From contig CM060732.1 in the NCBI GenBank assembly GCA_030704615.1, positions 40,839,053 to 40,903,052 of the forward strand: DNA of 64,000 nt. The letters are read 5' to 3'. Positions 23,672-34,965 of the stretch are shown in pieces (the stretch's first letter is position 1; each line of letters opens with the position of its first letter). The translations under genes and the position numbers were made by a program. This DNA is from Takakia lepidozioides (taxonomy: Eukaryota > Streptophyta > Takakiopsida > Takakiales > Takakiaceae). A model generated the notes under the pieces. It made no database searches. It saw only the letters and a list, made by a program, of their open reading frames with translations, and was not told where the DNA came from.

Positions 23672-26058
23672 GCATGCACGCAACCTGTGCATATGGAATA
23701 GCAACCCCCCAGAAGAGTCTGAGGAAGCAATTGCCGGTGGGTCTTTCATACATGTTCTTGATGTTTCCCAAGTCCATGGAGATCCGAACACCCAGCCGGC
23801 TGTCCACCAGACTGACCAGCACACTGAACAGTGGACACATGGAAGGACTGCCGAGCAACCTGTGGCGGGGCAGCATACTGTCTTCATTGATGAGCAGACT
23901 GAATCGCAGACTAACCAGCAGACTGCACAGGTCACAGATGGAAGGACTGACCAGGATGGCTCGGAGCGGCAGACTGCACAGCTTAGCTCTGACTGCACAG
24001 TTCAGATTGCACGGCCTGACCAGCACATTACACACTTCATAGAGGGAAGGACTGACGACCAACCTGCCATCGAGCACATTGCCCACATTGAGGAAGAGAC
24101 TGAACCGCAGAGTTGCCAGCAGACTGCACAGTTCACAGACAAAAAGGACTGACGAAGAACCGACGGCCGAGCAGACTGCCCACATTGAGCAACAGACTGA
24201 ACATGCTGGCAGGCACACTGACAAAGAACCACATGTGGCACGGACACCATCTGGTATAGCGCTGGATTACATGGAGTCTGCTCCCTCACCCCTTGGGCAG
24301 GTTGTTCCATTTCCTCTTTCAGCACTGTTGTTTATGTTTTAGCACATTGTGAAATTGGGCTAATTCGACATTTTGCTCGGTATCCTCACAGGATGTTCGT
24401 CCCTCCGTCGGCATACTATCTACTTCTGAGGACATGACATCTTCCGCCCATGCTGCAAACGTGGGATCGACAACCAAGAAAGGTGTGGGGGTGAGCACGC
24501 CCCCCGATGCGCGGGTCAGTTCTACGCATGCGACCCACGAAGCTGCAAAGACAGGTCCAGCAAGTGTAAACAAACCTGCTGACCAGCCTCTGTTGCGAAG
24601 TAGGGCGGCAGCGCTGCGTTTGTCTGCTCTATCCAACCCGCCTACAGCTGTCCCTGCTTCCCAGGGGAGAGGCAAAGCCAAGAAGCGGACTATCGTAGAC
24701 TATGCTGAGGAGGTCGAGGAGGGTCCGAGTACCAAGAGACCGGCGAAGAAAAAGTCTAGCGTCTTTATGAACAAGAACCGCAAGCTGGCCTTGGACATGG
24801 ACAAAGATGTGGGTCGTTTCCTGGAGCAGCACAGGTGAGTACTGTGCTCAGTCTCCTCGTCTGTCTTTGTCGTTAAGTGCTTTGCGCTCTGTTGTGGTCA
24901 GTCTGCTGCTGGTTTCATCATTGTCTGTTGTGGTTAGTCTTGTCAGTCTGATGAATTGTTCAGCCTGTAGAGTGTTTTGGTACCATGTTGACGTCAGTCT
25001 GTTCAGTACATGAGGCTTCTCGAAGGATGGTATGCTCTGTGCAGGATGGGTGCTCGGTTTGGCAAAACATATGCTCTGCACGTGAAGGCGGGTAATTCCA
25101 TGTTGATGTTTTTTGAAGGGGACCCACGGTTTGAATGCGGACTGTCGCCGGATAACATAAAGGCGGTCCAGAAGGTTGAGTTAGAGTGCACAGATAGACT
25201 CCTGGAGCTGTGGTGTCGATTCTATGAGAAGTCGGTTAAGGCTGCGTTCACCAACACTATTGCTGTTCTTCCAACGTCGACGTGGACGGTGTTGAAGTCA
25301 TTGGGGGTGGGGCAACATAAAAGCCTTCTGGAGGTCTTGAAAGGTTGCCTCAGCATTGAACGACTGGGCAAGGACTTGAAAGAGTGCGATTTCATTTTGG
25401 TGCCAATTGGGGACGAGTAAGAACTCTTCTGAGTCTGCTGAGACTGTCTCTTGAGTCATAGTCTGGTTTCGCAGTGTTGTCTTGACTCTGAGCGATTAAG
25501 TTGACCTCTGTATTTGTGCAGTGGACTGGGTTTGAAGATTGAGTCTGCTGAGTGGTCGGTCTGCTGAGTGTCAGTCTACTGAGTCTGCCCATCATGATTG
25601 TGCAATGACGCCATGTTGTTTGATACCATTGCAGGGGGCACTGGAGTGTTTGTATCATCGACCTCCGCAAGGGTTGTTACACTCACCTGAACTCCATCAG
25701 GGACTTGCATAAATGTCCCTTTGTTCTAGGGTGGATTCGGAAGCTTCATGCTGAGTGCTTAGGGTACTCGATGGACTCACCATAGTGGCATGAGATTGTC
25801 CAAGCATTTCAGTTCCACGCGCCTGATGTGCCCCAGCAACCATTCAGCTGGGAGTGTGGCTTTTACGTCATGTCATTCATTCAAGTATTTTATGAGTGGG
25901 TAAAAGTCAGAGCAAATGTCTCCAAGACTGCAAAGCCAGAGAGAGGAACACCTTTCACGAAGGACTGGTTTACTTTCAAGTTTGTACTTGGGCAGCGAAT
26001 GCAGTGTGCCCAGTATATCGTGTGGGGGTTGGACAATGTAGAGAAACTGCTTTCATGA
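23672..26058 (+). pseudogene. Ulp1/C48-type cysteine protease gene with Gln/Thr-rich N terminus, transposon-associated
   Basis: Predicted exons: about 23672-24300, 24392-24834, 25045-25416 and 25635-26058, all with GT-AG introns. Splicing across 25417-25634 rebuilds PIGDEGHWSVCIID, which holds the catalytic His of Ulp1 proteases. The acidic position is Asn in THLNSI where Asp is usual. The Gln/Cys end is PQQPFSWECGFYVM. Such proteases process SUMO-like proteins and are often carried by plant MULEs (Kaonashi-type). Defects: a frame break at an A5 run (24141-24145) in the first exon and an in-frame TAG at 25783-25785 between the His and Cys motifs. The first exon start is uncertain. It lies 0.6 kb downstream of the SWIM transposase on the same strand, which suggests both belong to one element. 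Confidence 0.72.
23790..24200 (+). repeat. Degenerate CAGACTG-rich coding repeat, about 100-bp period
   Basis: GGAAGGACTG recurs at 23841, 23940 and about 24044, with an AAGGACTGACGAAGAACC partner near 24144, embedded in repeated CAGACTG, CAGCAGACTGCACAG and GACCAG strings. In frame it encodes a Gln/Thr/His/Asp-rich tract of the protease gene's first exon. The same hexamer family continues in the introns (25420-25610) and beyond. Confidence 0.65.
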
Positions 26059-26562
26059 GTATGATGTACTTGTCCTGTGAAGTCTATGTACCGAAATAAA
26101 AAATGCGAGTCTTTTCGCTTACTATTCCAGTGGTGATGAGCACTTTTGTGTACTGTGGGTGCTGGCATGTTTTGTAATGTTGTCACTAAACTCAATGGAC
26201 ACAATGGTGTCAATTTTTCCATGCACTGTGCACCCGAGTCTGCTGAGCTTGAATGTGCGAGCAGTACGCTGCCAAGGCTAGGACTGCTGGGTCTGGTACC
26301 TTGTCTGGGAGGCACCATGTCCATGAGTCCGCTGGGACGCTGGATTGGCATAAGTTGCAGGGATGAGGTGGAAGTGTGGTGAGCAGACTTTTGGAGTGGG
26401 CAGCAGACTGACCAGAAGACTGGCTTACTGGCGCTCGCAGTCTGTTGATTGTGACTCTGTTGGGAGACTGTGCGTGAGTCCGTTGGGAGACTATGCTTGG
26501 GAGACTGTGCATTAGTCCATTGCGGACTTGTATTTCAGAAAGGGACAATGCTACCAGAAGAA

Positions 26563-26760
26563 TTGCAGACTTATATTGTCTTCTTCGTGACACCTACACG
26601 ACATGAAACCTTGTCTCTTTTCGAGGAATTGCAGACTTCTTTTGTCTTCTCCGTGACACCTACATGACGTGAAACCTTGCGAATTTTCGAGGCATTGCAG
26701 ACTTATATTGTCTTCTTCGTGACATCTACACGACCTGAAACCTTGCGAATTTTCGAGTAT
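26563..26760. repeat. Three tandem copies of a 66-bp unit
   Basis: TTGCAGACTT recurs at 26563, 26629 and 26695, each followed by TTGTCTTC, GTGACA(C/T)CTACA and GAAACCTTG. The period is exactly 22 codons. The unit overlaps the 3' end of the minus-strand SWIM frame, where stop codons in two copies fix the protein end at the innermost copy. Confidence 0.85.
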
Positions 26761-27464
26761 ATATGTGCTGCAGGTGCAGGTGCAGACACCCTCTTGCTGG
26801 TTCTTCGCAAAACCCTAGGCCGGGTTTTCCAGGCCTCCACGAAATCTCGTCTCCTTTTCAGAGACATGTTGTTGTTGTTGTTCAGAGGACGAAAAGCCTT
26901 CGCTGCCGCAGGGTGCAACATTCCAGCCGCACTTTTCGCCAAGATATCAACGAGCTGCCCTCTGCACATATGAAGAGCAGATCGGGCATGTGCCTCCAGG
27001 TATTTGTCATCACCTACAATGCGAAGTATGTCCGCGAATTCTTGTTCCAATGAGGCTGAGACCTCCAGAGGTGCCTCGTCGTAGGGGAAGTCGTCCGGAG
27101 GATGTCTTTCCATGAACTGATTGGATTCGTCATTGCCGCCAGCACCATTGCCCAAGAGTAAGTTAGGTAATCCTCCATGAATGGTTCCCAGCGCCGTGCC
27201 ACAAGCGCGCACAAGGAGGCCATCCTGCAGGTCAGGGTGAAGCATCTTCAGGACACGGACCTGATCCTTGCATAAGTTTTCCTTCATTGCCCATGGGCTC
27301 GTGCAACAACCCCAATCGCAATCAAGATTGTAAACAATGTATGTTGTGCTGGGGTGGTTGCTGCTCATTGTTCTCCACCCAGCCCAAACACTGTAGTAAT
27401 CTGCCCCATATGCAACCGTTAGATGTAGTTCCATCCATCGCACCAGAACAATACAAGCACTCAA
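26703..27464 (-). pseudogene. C-terminal exon of a second SWIM-finger (MULE-derived) protein
   Basis: Reading leftward from about 27390, the frame has STTYIVYN followed by a SWIM finger, CDWGCC...NLCKDQ. The consensus final CxH is CKD here, so the last zinc ligand is lost. A low-complexity tail with an NNNNN run and RRTSKRV follows to the stop at 26703-26705. The segment before about 27390 does not continue the family cleanly, so this is one exon or a fragment. It resembles the piece inserted in the copia element at 43745-44231 over the stretch TTYIVYN...AMK.NLCK. Family members are common in seed-free plants; function beyond transposition is unknown to me. Confidence 0.6.
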
Positions 27465-28457
27465 GCAATCACATTAGACACCTCGTCATTTGCAGTCACA
27501 CACTCAACCTTTCATTCATTTATCCATTCTTTCAAACATCCTTGCCAAAATCATTCATCCAAAATTAGACACATATATATTACTTTGTCAACCAGCATTC
27601 GACACGTATAGTCGTGCAGTCATACATTGAAATGCCCACGTCATCCTAGTGCATTAATGTTGGTTATAACTCCTAGTCGTATCAACCATCTCAATGCATT
27701 TGGTCAACTCTACTGGACCGCAGATTCGCAGATGTAGGAGTAAGGTAGTCAGATAGATGACTTGTGTCTACCTCCATTGGCATTGACGACTGCATCTGGC
27801 ATTTTGCAAACAAATATGAAACAACTGCCCAAAAGTGGCAGACCCAAAAGCCAAGATCTGTTGTAGTGAAATCTCACACAAAAGTTTTGGGGTTCATGAA
27901 GCTGTTAATACTGCATATATCATATATCGTGGCTTAGAGTGGTAGGAAACCTTGTTGGACGTTAGCGCATATTTCGTTGTAAAGCTTATCTTCATATACT
28001 TGAGCAATTACAATAAAAAACATTGATGCGAAAACTAAGAAGTGCATTATTTGGGATATAGCAAAGTGACTAAAGATTATCGACTTTACGATTTCATAAA
28101 GTGATATGTTTTCAATAGTTGAGATGTAATTTTCAATGAAACTCGAGGAGGTCTTGCAAATGAGTCAAATTCTGGTGCTAAGGGTATGTGTTGATAATTT
28201 CATGCTGAACCAATTAATTTGGGAAGATGAAACATCTAATGTTCAAGTTGAAGGCGAGTTATCGCATGGTCAAGATGAGGAATGGTATAATTGCATAATT
28301 ATCTTGCGGAGAGGGAGTGTCGGAAGAAAAGCTCCATATTCAACACATGTGCAACTTGAATGATAAATAATGTTAGAAACACTAAAGTAGCTCCTAGTTT
28401 GGTGACACTTTTAATTAAAGGTAATCTAAGGCCATTATGGGACTGCTTTATACATAT
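27465..28457. other. No gene recognised
   Basis: AT-rich spacer. The frame 28136-28363 (+) is short and unlike any family I know. Confidence 0.4.
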
Positions 28458-28604
28458 AATAAAAAGCCTCTCATTTTTTAATAATAGGGTCATGAATACA
28501 CGGGCGGGCCTCGCCAGTACAACCCTTGGGGTGAGCTCATAAGCCCACCGCCCATTCACCGGGTCGGCGAGATTCTGAAAATTTTCCAAGTCCTTGTTCA
28601 TCTA

Positions 28605-28800
28605 CCGTGGCGGACCTTCTAGCAGACTGGGCAGACCCTCCAACAGACCGACTCCAACCTTCTAGCGGACAGGGAGGCAAACCCTCCGGCAGACCAACCT
28701 CTCCAGCAGACTGGGCAGACCCCCCTCCAGTAGACCTTCCAAGCAGACTGAGCAGACCGGCTTGGACCCTCCAGCAGACCGGCAGACCCTTCGACAAAAT
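28605..28800. repeat. Degenerate GCAGACC/AGCAGACTG repeat tract
   Basis: About 200 bp dominated by AGCAGACTGGGCAGACC, CTCCAGCAGACC and CTCCGGCAGACC variants. It is related in motif to the CAGACTG-rich tract at 23.8-24.2 kb. Confidence 0.6.
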
Positions 28801-28843
28801 ATATATTTAATAACACACATTACTACCACGGTACAACCTAACA

Positions 28844-28903
28844 AGATTTGAATACCGAACCTCGTATTTATCATTCATTGCTCTTAACCACCACACTACC
28901 CGC
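28844..28903 (-). repeat. tRNA-like SINE head nested in the TIR element
   Basis: On the minus strand GGGTAGTGTGGTGGTTAAGA resembles an A box and GGTTCGGTATTCAAATC a B box. Not a complete tRNA. Confidence 0.4.
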
Positions 28904-29445
28904 CGCTTTCTGCAAATCAATTCAATAACTAATGTGTTATGTGCATATTATGGCCCCAACAGACCAGCTTGCCGGGCAGACCCAGCAGTAGATTGGCGGG
29001 GTCCGGGAAGGGGCGCTCCCACCCTCAGCGACCCCCTCTGCCACACGCGGGCCCCGCTGCAGCCACACGTGCGGGCATTCATGACCCTATTATTGTTAAA
29101 TGAGAAGCTAATAAAAATAGGTGGAAAAGGCAAGTCTTTTAAAGATTGCCTTTAGCCTAGCTAAAACTATATGAGGCTGGGAGAGTTTTTGTTTCATGAG
29201 AGACTCTTCTTCTAAGGTTGGGTGGTGAGTTCTATTATTCTACATCTACTTCCATAACTGTGCATCAAGCTAGCCATCGCTCTCACAACGCAAAAGCTTC
29301 GATAGCCCACAAAAGAGTGGTGTCCCACACGATCCTATGAATTAAGTACAAGTATTAATGTTTTATTAGAATTTTTATTTATTTATTTATTTATTCTCCC
29401 CAGGGCCTGTGTCCCCGCCTGTTCATTAAAAAAAACAAGGGATAT

Positions 29446-30042
29446 TGGAGGGAAGACAATAGGAATAATGTAAGAACTTAATGGATGCGTGCGCTCTGAC
29501 GGTACTTTCGCCGGCTTCCGGCAACATGGGATCCTCCGGCGGGGCCCTGTCAAATCCTCCCCATCCCACCTTACCTTGGTTTCAGTATTAAATACTTGAG
29601 AATCCCAGTTGGTCTCATGCCATGGTGGGTAGCGTGATGGTAAGGTGGTAGCATTGCAGGTGGCAAGGTTCTGCGTTTAAATCTTGACATGAGGCTTTTG
29701 CAGTGTAACCTTGGTAGTAGTGTCCCAATCGGTGTAACCCTAGTCTCTCATGTAACGCTTCCTAATCCATTTTATACTTAGCCAAATTTGGACAGTCAAA
29801 TTTCAAGACCATGTGTGGGTTACACCGAGTGAGGTTACACGCCTCGTGTAACCCAATGTAACCCTAAGTGGAGTTACACACCTCTTCGTGTAACCCAGAC
29901 TGGAGTTTACATTCCTTCAGTTCCATATCACTCTCAAGAGAGGGTGGGGAAGATTTGACATGCCGGAAAACCGGCGTACCATCATGTCAGAGTTTACACG
30001 TGTGCATTAAGTTCTTACATTATTCCTATTATCTTCCTGGAG
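29446..30042. mobile_element. Long-TIR non-autonomous element, 587 bp, with TGGAG target duplication
   Basis: The element 29451-30037 begins GGAAGACAATAGGAATAATG and ends, in reverse complement, GGAAGATAATAGGAATAATG. Similarity continues inward for about 100 bp (GTAAGAACTTAATG, CCGGC, GTCAAATC(C/T)TCCCCA). The 5-bp word TGGAG flanks both ends (29446-29450, 30038-30042). No coding capacity. A second copy of its right half is at 11303-11506. Confidence 0.75.
29627..29685 (+). repeat. tRNA-like SINE head inside the long-TIR element
   Basis: GGGTAGCGTGATGGTAAGG (A-box-like) is followed by AAGGTTCTGCGTTTAAATC (B-box-like). Weak match. Confidence 0.35.
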
Positions 30043-32117
30043 GTTTCCTTTGGAGACTTTCGCTCATGATCAACTTAGTTTGCATTTGGGTTTCTCGCCC
30101 AGACGACTCTTTGTGCGAGACAAGCCACGAAGCCTCTTCTCTCTGGTTGGGCGAATTGGGCGAATTCCTGTGGCATTTACTAGACTTGCTTACAACTCCA
30201 ATTTTCTCATACAAATTCTGAAAAGTGTACAGTAGGTACTGTCAAGATGGCAAGCATCTCGGAACAGGGTCCCTGACCAATTTGTTCAATTGCACTGTTA
30301 CTGAGCATCTCGGCATCTCGGTACTGAGGATCTTTACGTACTTGAAAGTCTTTCCTCGTACATGCACAAATTTGGTCCAGATCATCTGCTAGAATGAAGA
30401 CTTACATACCATTCTAGGGAGAATTCCACTTCATCTGTCTGAACTAGATTTGCTATATCCTACCATTGAACAATTCCCTACTTCTCTATGTTTGAAAGCA
30501 CTCTAGTGTAGCTCCGATGCAGATGCAAACAGCGGATGCGTCCTCGCAGAAGATCGGACACCAGATCATTTGATTTGTGTACATAGTTGTAAGCTGATTG
30601 CTTTTCTAGAATCGAAATCGTGCTCCATATATTGAACATTACGATCGAGCTTCCAGGTAAGCTGCCACAGGTCTATCAATAGTGTGCTTTGGAAGTGAAG
30701 ACTCTTGTTACCTTCTTGCTGCCGTATCATGTGTGAGGGTGTGATAAGCTGAAAGCATCCGTGCTGGGAAGGCCATTAGCATGGACCTCAAGATTGTTTT
30801 GTATTCCGCACACTTCATTGTAGCCTCCCCGTAGCCTTTCGCTGGTAATGGCAGCTGCAAAGAACACCACTACACTGTCTGAGTGGGGCCCCGACTTTGT
30901 GGTTTGAATTCATGGTCAACAACTAGCACGTCAACTGATATTGTTGATTGGCCTGTGCACTAGGTGGTGTCACTCCCACGGATGCAAGTGACATTGGAAA
31001 TTGGTAGCGGGATAGATATATTGCCAAATCTTTTGTCTGAGAGCTTGAGAGCTTGAGGACGTGCGATGGTCAAGGATGCCGGCCTCACGAGTAACCCCAC
31101 ATGTTGCGTCAGTGTCCTCGTCAGGTCCTCGCCACTATGTTCCAAATAGAAACAGCGGTTCGGGAGTGCGGTGGCCTATAAACATGGGTCTGTCCCTGCG
31201 ATATCAGGCTGTGCAAGCTTTGGTGCATATCGTGAGAGTTCGGAGATAGTAGAGCAGTAGGAAGCTGTAAGAGTTGGTGAGAAAAGGGTAGGGCAGGGTA
31301 CAATCGTACTCGGCAGGAATCCCTCAGAGGACTTCGCTACATGTGTGCACAGAACCTTGGCTGTTGTAAGGTAGCCTGCAGCTGGATCGAAGCTTTGGCT
31401 ACTAATCGTAAACTTGAGGAGTGTTTTCGTCTTCTGCTTGAGTATGGAATGGATGCTTTAGTCCCAAGGACTAGACCTTACGTACTTTCAGGTCTGATCG
31501 TGCTCGCCTCTCGCTGTGCTGCAGGCGGGAAGCGCAGCAGCAGCTGCTGGCAGCGGACAGGGCCAATATCCCGCGGCGATCCTACTGCGGCGTGCTCCTA
31601 CTACAGCCGGACATCAGCCGGCATCTCCTCGCAGAAGTTGCGGTTACGGAGTCGGCCTGCTTTGAGGTAAGGCCATGTAGCCAGGTCACATCACAATTCT
31701 CGAGACTCTCAACATTTCAGCCTGCACAATTCACCCTCCATACTCTCAATTGCTTCAACAACAACGATAACTTTCTTCCAGGGCCTGTGTATGCAGGGCT
31801 GCCTATCAGCTAAATGGATATGGGATGTTTTGCTGAAAGACTGCAACTGTCGAAGAAGAGCCTCATGTGAACACTCACTAAAATTGATAAGAGTCCAGCG
31901 ATTCATTGATAACTAGTCCTCCCTTGCCAATGAGGGTGCCAAAGCTGCTTGGGTTGTTTCTGACGAAGCCCACGCCATACACCATTGCCAATTCCACATG
32001 TACCTGGGTCCTGGGATCTCTCCCGATCAGCCTTAGTCGGCCTCTATGTCAAACTGATGAGAATCTTTTCCAGTTTCTGCAGAATTCTGTTGTAAGGTGC
32101 ACACCTTCCTGTTCATC
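30043..32117. other. Upstream region of the UGT gene; no gene
   Basis: No frame resembles a known family. The last few hundred bases should hold the UGT promoter and leader, but I see no firm element. Frames at 31341-31813 overlap in different phases and are not supported. Confidence 0.4.
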
Positions 32118-34847
32118 ATGGCTTCTCAGTCAGCTAAGCTCCTTGGAGTCCATGTGGTTGCCTTCCCCTTTCCAGCGGCAGGCCACATTGCCCCTTTCGT
32201 GCAGTTCTCGAAGATCTTGGCTGGCTATGGCATCACTGTCACCTTTGTGACCACGACTTCACATCTCTCTAGTGCGAAACGAGCCCTGATTGATGACACC
32301 GGCTTTGCGTTCAGCCACAATGTGCAATTGGTAGCCCTTGAGCTTCCTATCCGACTTGCAATGCTAAACACCTCGAGCTTTCAGGACTTGAGAAAGGCAT
32401 CGGCATCACCTGCCATGAAAGCATCATTTGAAGAACTCATAAGATCACTGATGGACTCCCCCCGGGCTACCCTCGTAGGTCCTCCTGTATGCATCATCTC
32501 CGACATGTTCTTGGGTTGGACTCAGGTAGGTGCCTATGATTGCATCACAAGAGAGCTTTCATTCAGGGTTGTATTTGCAGTTCCCGTGTCGAGTTCTACC
32601 ACATTTGGGAGGATCTAGTGCAATGCTCTAGTAAGTGTTATGCCTGCCCATGCACATTCTCTCAGCTTGTTAATAAGCTAGCTTGATAAAGATACAATAA
32701 CATATGACATTGTATGCAATCTACTACCTTAGCTTGAGTAACACTGCAAACGGAAGTTATCTATTCCATTCGATATACACCTCACCAGTGACACAACTTG
32801 AATGGCAGGTTACAGCTACCAAGTATCGGATTCCGAGATATTGTCTGTTGTCATCACCAGCACATTTTCTTTCACTGTGTTACCACTTACGTTATTTCGT
32901 TGCACAAGGTCGGATTCCTGTGACGTCAGATGAACAGGCTCCATTTGTCCTTCCAGGGTTTCCTCCCGTCAAACCTCACGATGTGTCTCCAAGCTTGCAG
33001 ACGAAGTCAAGCGTTGGCTCTTTGCTGGATATCGCAGAGAGTTTACGGGAAGCTATGGGGGTGCTTGTGAATAGTATTAACGAAATGGAGTCTTCCGTAA
33101 TCGAAGGCCTTCGAGATGTACTTCGAAGTGGGTCGAAGACAACTCAGGTCAGTATCTTCACATTTAACACACAGGGATATTACAGGGCAGAGTTGGAACT
33201 GGTCACTTAAACTAGGATACCCTCACACTTGACATCTGCAAGAGTCAAATGATCTTGAAGGGCTAAATTCACCTGGGACCATGAATATAGCCACAAGTTG
33301 GCGGTGCAGGCCCTGCAGAATTCTACGTCCTCTCCCAAATCTCAACTCTAAGCTTTACATCAACACGAGAGAGTGATTCAAGAGGTCACAAACTACTGAG
33401 GACTGTTTTCTCCAGGAGGGAGATGTGTGAGAGATGCTAGCCTCCATAGACTAGGCTTAATGGATAAGCCTAGTTCTCGATGTCTCCACAATGCCTCTAT
33501 CCCTTGCGGGACAGAGCCAACAAACAAAACAATGCCATTGAAAGAGCTTATTTTCTCCTCCAATAGAGACATGTTTTGTGAATAGAGGTCCCAGTTTAAG
33601 AAAGAAATGTTTCCCGTATGATGAGGTGCCAACATGCCTCATGGGCACATCCCAATGGGAAGAAAGAGAATATGGTAGCAGGATTCGAACCCAGAATGAC
33701 ATGGATGGCCTTCAGTGCATATCCAACTAACCTACCAACGTGTGGCCAGACATTGATATCTCTCAATATTTTTAGAGGGTGCCAGAGAACCACTTATGGA
33801 AGTCTTAAAAACTGACTTTTTACCAAATAAGTGCAAATTACGGCATCACTTCACACCAGAAGATGAATTAGAACCAGTTGATGGACCTTACACAACTAAT
33901 CTTAGCTTATTAGTTATGACAAATTCTCAGTGGTTCAATATGTGGGCCACACGATTGCAGTATTTGAAGTAGACTCCTATATCTTGTTGCATAGTTTCAT
34001 GGCTGCTGGCTGAGTACTTCAATTTCACATAAGATGGTAGTGGCAACTCTACAGCCGATGCCATATTATCTATATGCAATTGACCTGTTCCTTGCAGGTG
34101 CCTAGCATCTTAATGGTGGGACCCACACTATTAGATGGAAACAAGGAGAACATGTTTGACAACAGCCCATCACAAGCGAGTTCACACAAGAATGACTGCA
34201 TAGACTGGTTGACCACACAGCCAACCTCATCTGTTCTGTATATCGCCTTTGGAAGCATAGCTACTCTCTCTGCCACACAGATTCATGAACTAGCTCTTGG
34301 GCTTGAGACGAGTGGGCCAAACTTTCTTTGGGTCCTAAGAGCTCCACAAGGTATTGAAGGTGACATCTCTGCCTTCCTCCCCCAAGGTTTCATGGAGAGG
34401 ACTAAGAAGCAGGGATTAGTGTACTCTGCATGGGCGCCACAGTTGCAGATCCTTGCCCATCCCGCGGTTGGAGGTTTCCTGACCCACTGTGGGTGGAACT
34501 CCACAGTGGAGAGCATTTGCATGGCCGTGCCCATGATAGCTTGGCCGATTCGAGCTGAGCAACACATGAACAAAACACTTATTGTAGACGTACTAAATGT
34601 TGCTGTTGGGGTGCAGAGATCTGATGATGGATTGGTTAGCAAGGAGGAGGTAGAGAGGGCCGTGAGGCTTCTGATGGAAGAGGAGAGAGGAGAGATGTTA
34701 AGGAGAAATGTGAAGGATTTGAGTGCTACAGTACGAAATGCTGTAGGGCCCGGTGGCTCTTCCAAGAAGACCCGGGATTCTTTTGTAAAAATGCTCCAAC
34801 TTTTGCAGTCTCAGTCATCTTCATCTTCAGTGATGTGCGGTGACTGA
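32118..34847 (+). CDS. Plant family-1 UDP-glycosyltransferase (UGT), three exons, 498 aa
   Basis: Exons 32118-32525, 32809-33147 and 34098-34847, joined by phase-0 GT-AG introns of 283 and 950 bp, total 1497 nt in frame. The catalytic His is His23 in PFPAAGHIAPF and the partner Asp is Asp129 in SDMFLGW. The PSPG sugar-donor box spans residues 361-404, exactly 44 aa, from WAPQLQILAHPAVGGF to WPIRAEQ; the final Gln favours UDP-glucose. These cytosolic enzymes transfer sugar to small molecules such as flavonoids, phenolics or hormones; the acceptor cannot be read from sequence. ATG 32118 is chosen because it gives the normal short N terminus. The protein has normal family length and no defect. 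A truncated PAL copy lies 120 bp downstream. Intron 2 holds a tRNA-like repeat. Confidence 0.93.
33674..33739 (-). repeat. tRNA-like SINE head in UGT intron 2
   Basis: On the minus strand TTGGTAGGTTAGTTGGATA (A-box-like) is followed by TGGGTTCGAATCCTGCTACC (B box). Good promoter-box match, incomplete cloverleaf. Confidence 0.5.
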
Positions 34848-34965
34848 GAGTGTTTTGCCCGATTTTATTGGCTAGCCCGAATTAATATTGGGTTGTCGGC
34901 TGCCAACTGCATTTATAGGATCGACAGTGTAACAAGTCGTACCTAGTGGACAATTTGAGCTTGTA

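Larger units (their letters stand above)
28458..29117. mobile_element. Non-autonomous TIR element with AATAAAA target duplication (hAT-like)
   Basis: The left end at 28465 reads AGCCTCTCATTTTTTAATAA and the right end, in reverse complement from 29109, reads AGCTTCTCATTTAACAATAA; both continue TAGGGTCATGAAT. AATAAAA flanks both sides (28458-28464 and 29110-29116; an eighth A is shared). A 7-8 bp duplication suits hAT elements. The interior has no transposase, only GCAGACC-type repeats and a tRNA-like segment. Confidence 0.72.

Noticed and set aside
26470-26973. Plus-strand frames over the 66-bp repeats
   Set aside because: Open frames arise from the 22-codon periodicity; the minus strand carries the recognisable SWIM protein.
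32704-32808. In-frame start of UGT exon 2 at the upstream ATG (32704)
   Set aside because: The acceptor at 32806-32808 joins WTQ directly to VTATKYRIPR as in other UGTs; upstream codons are intron.
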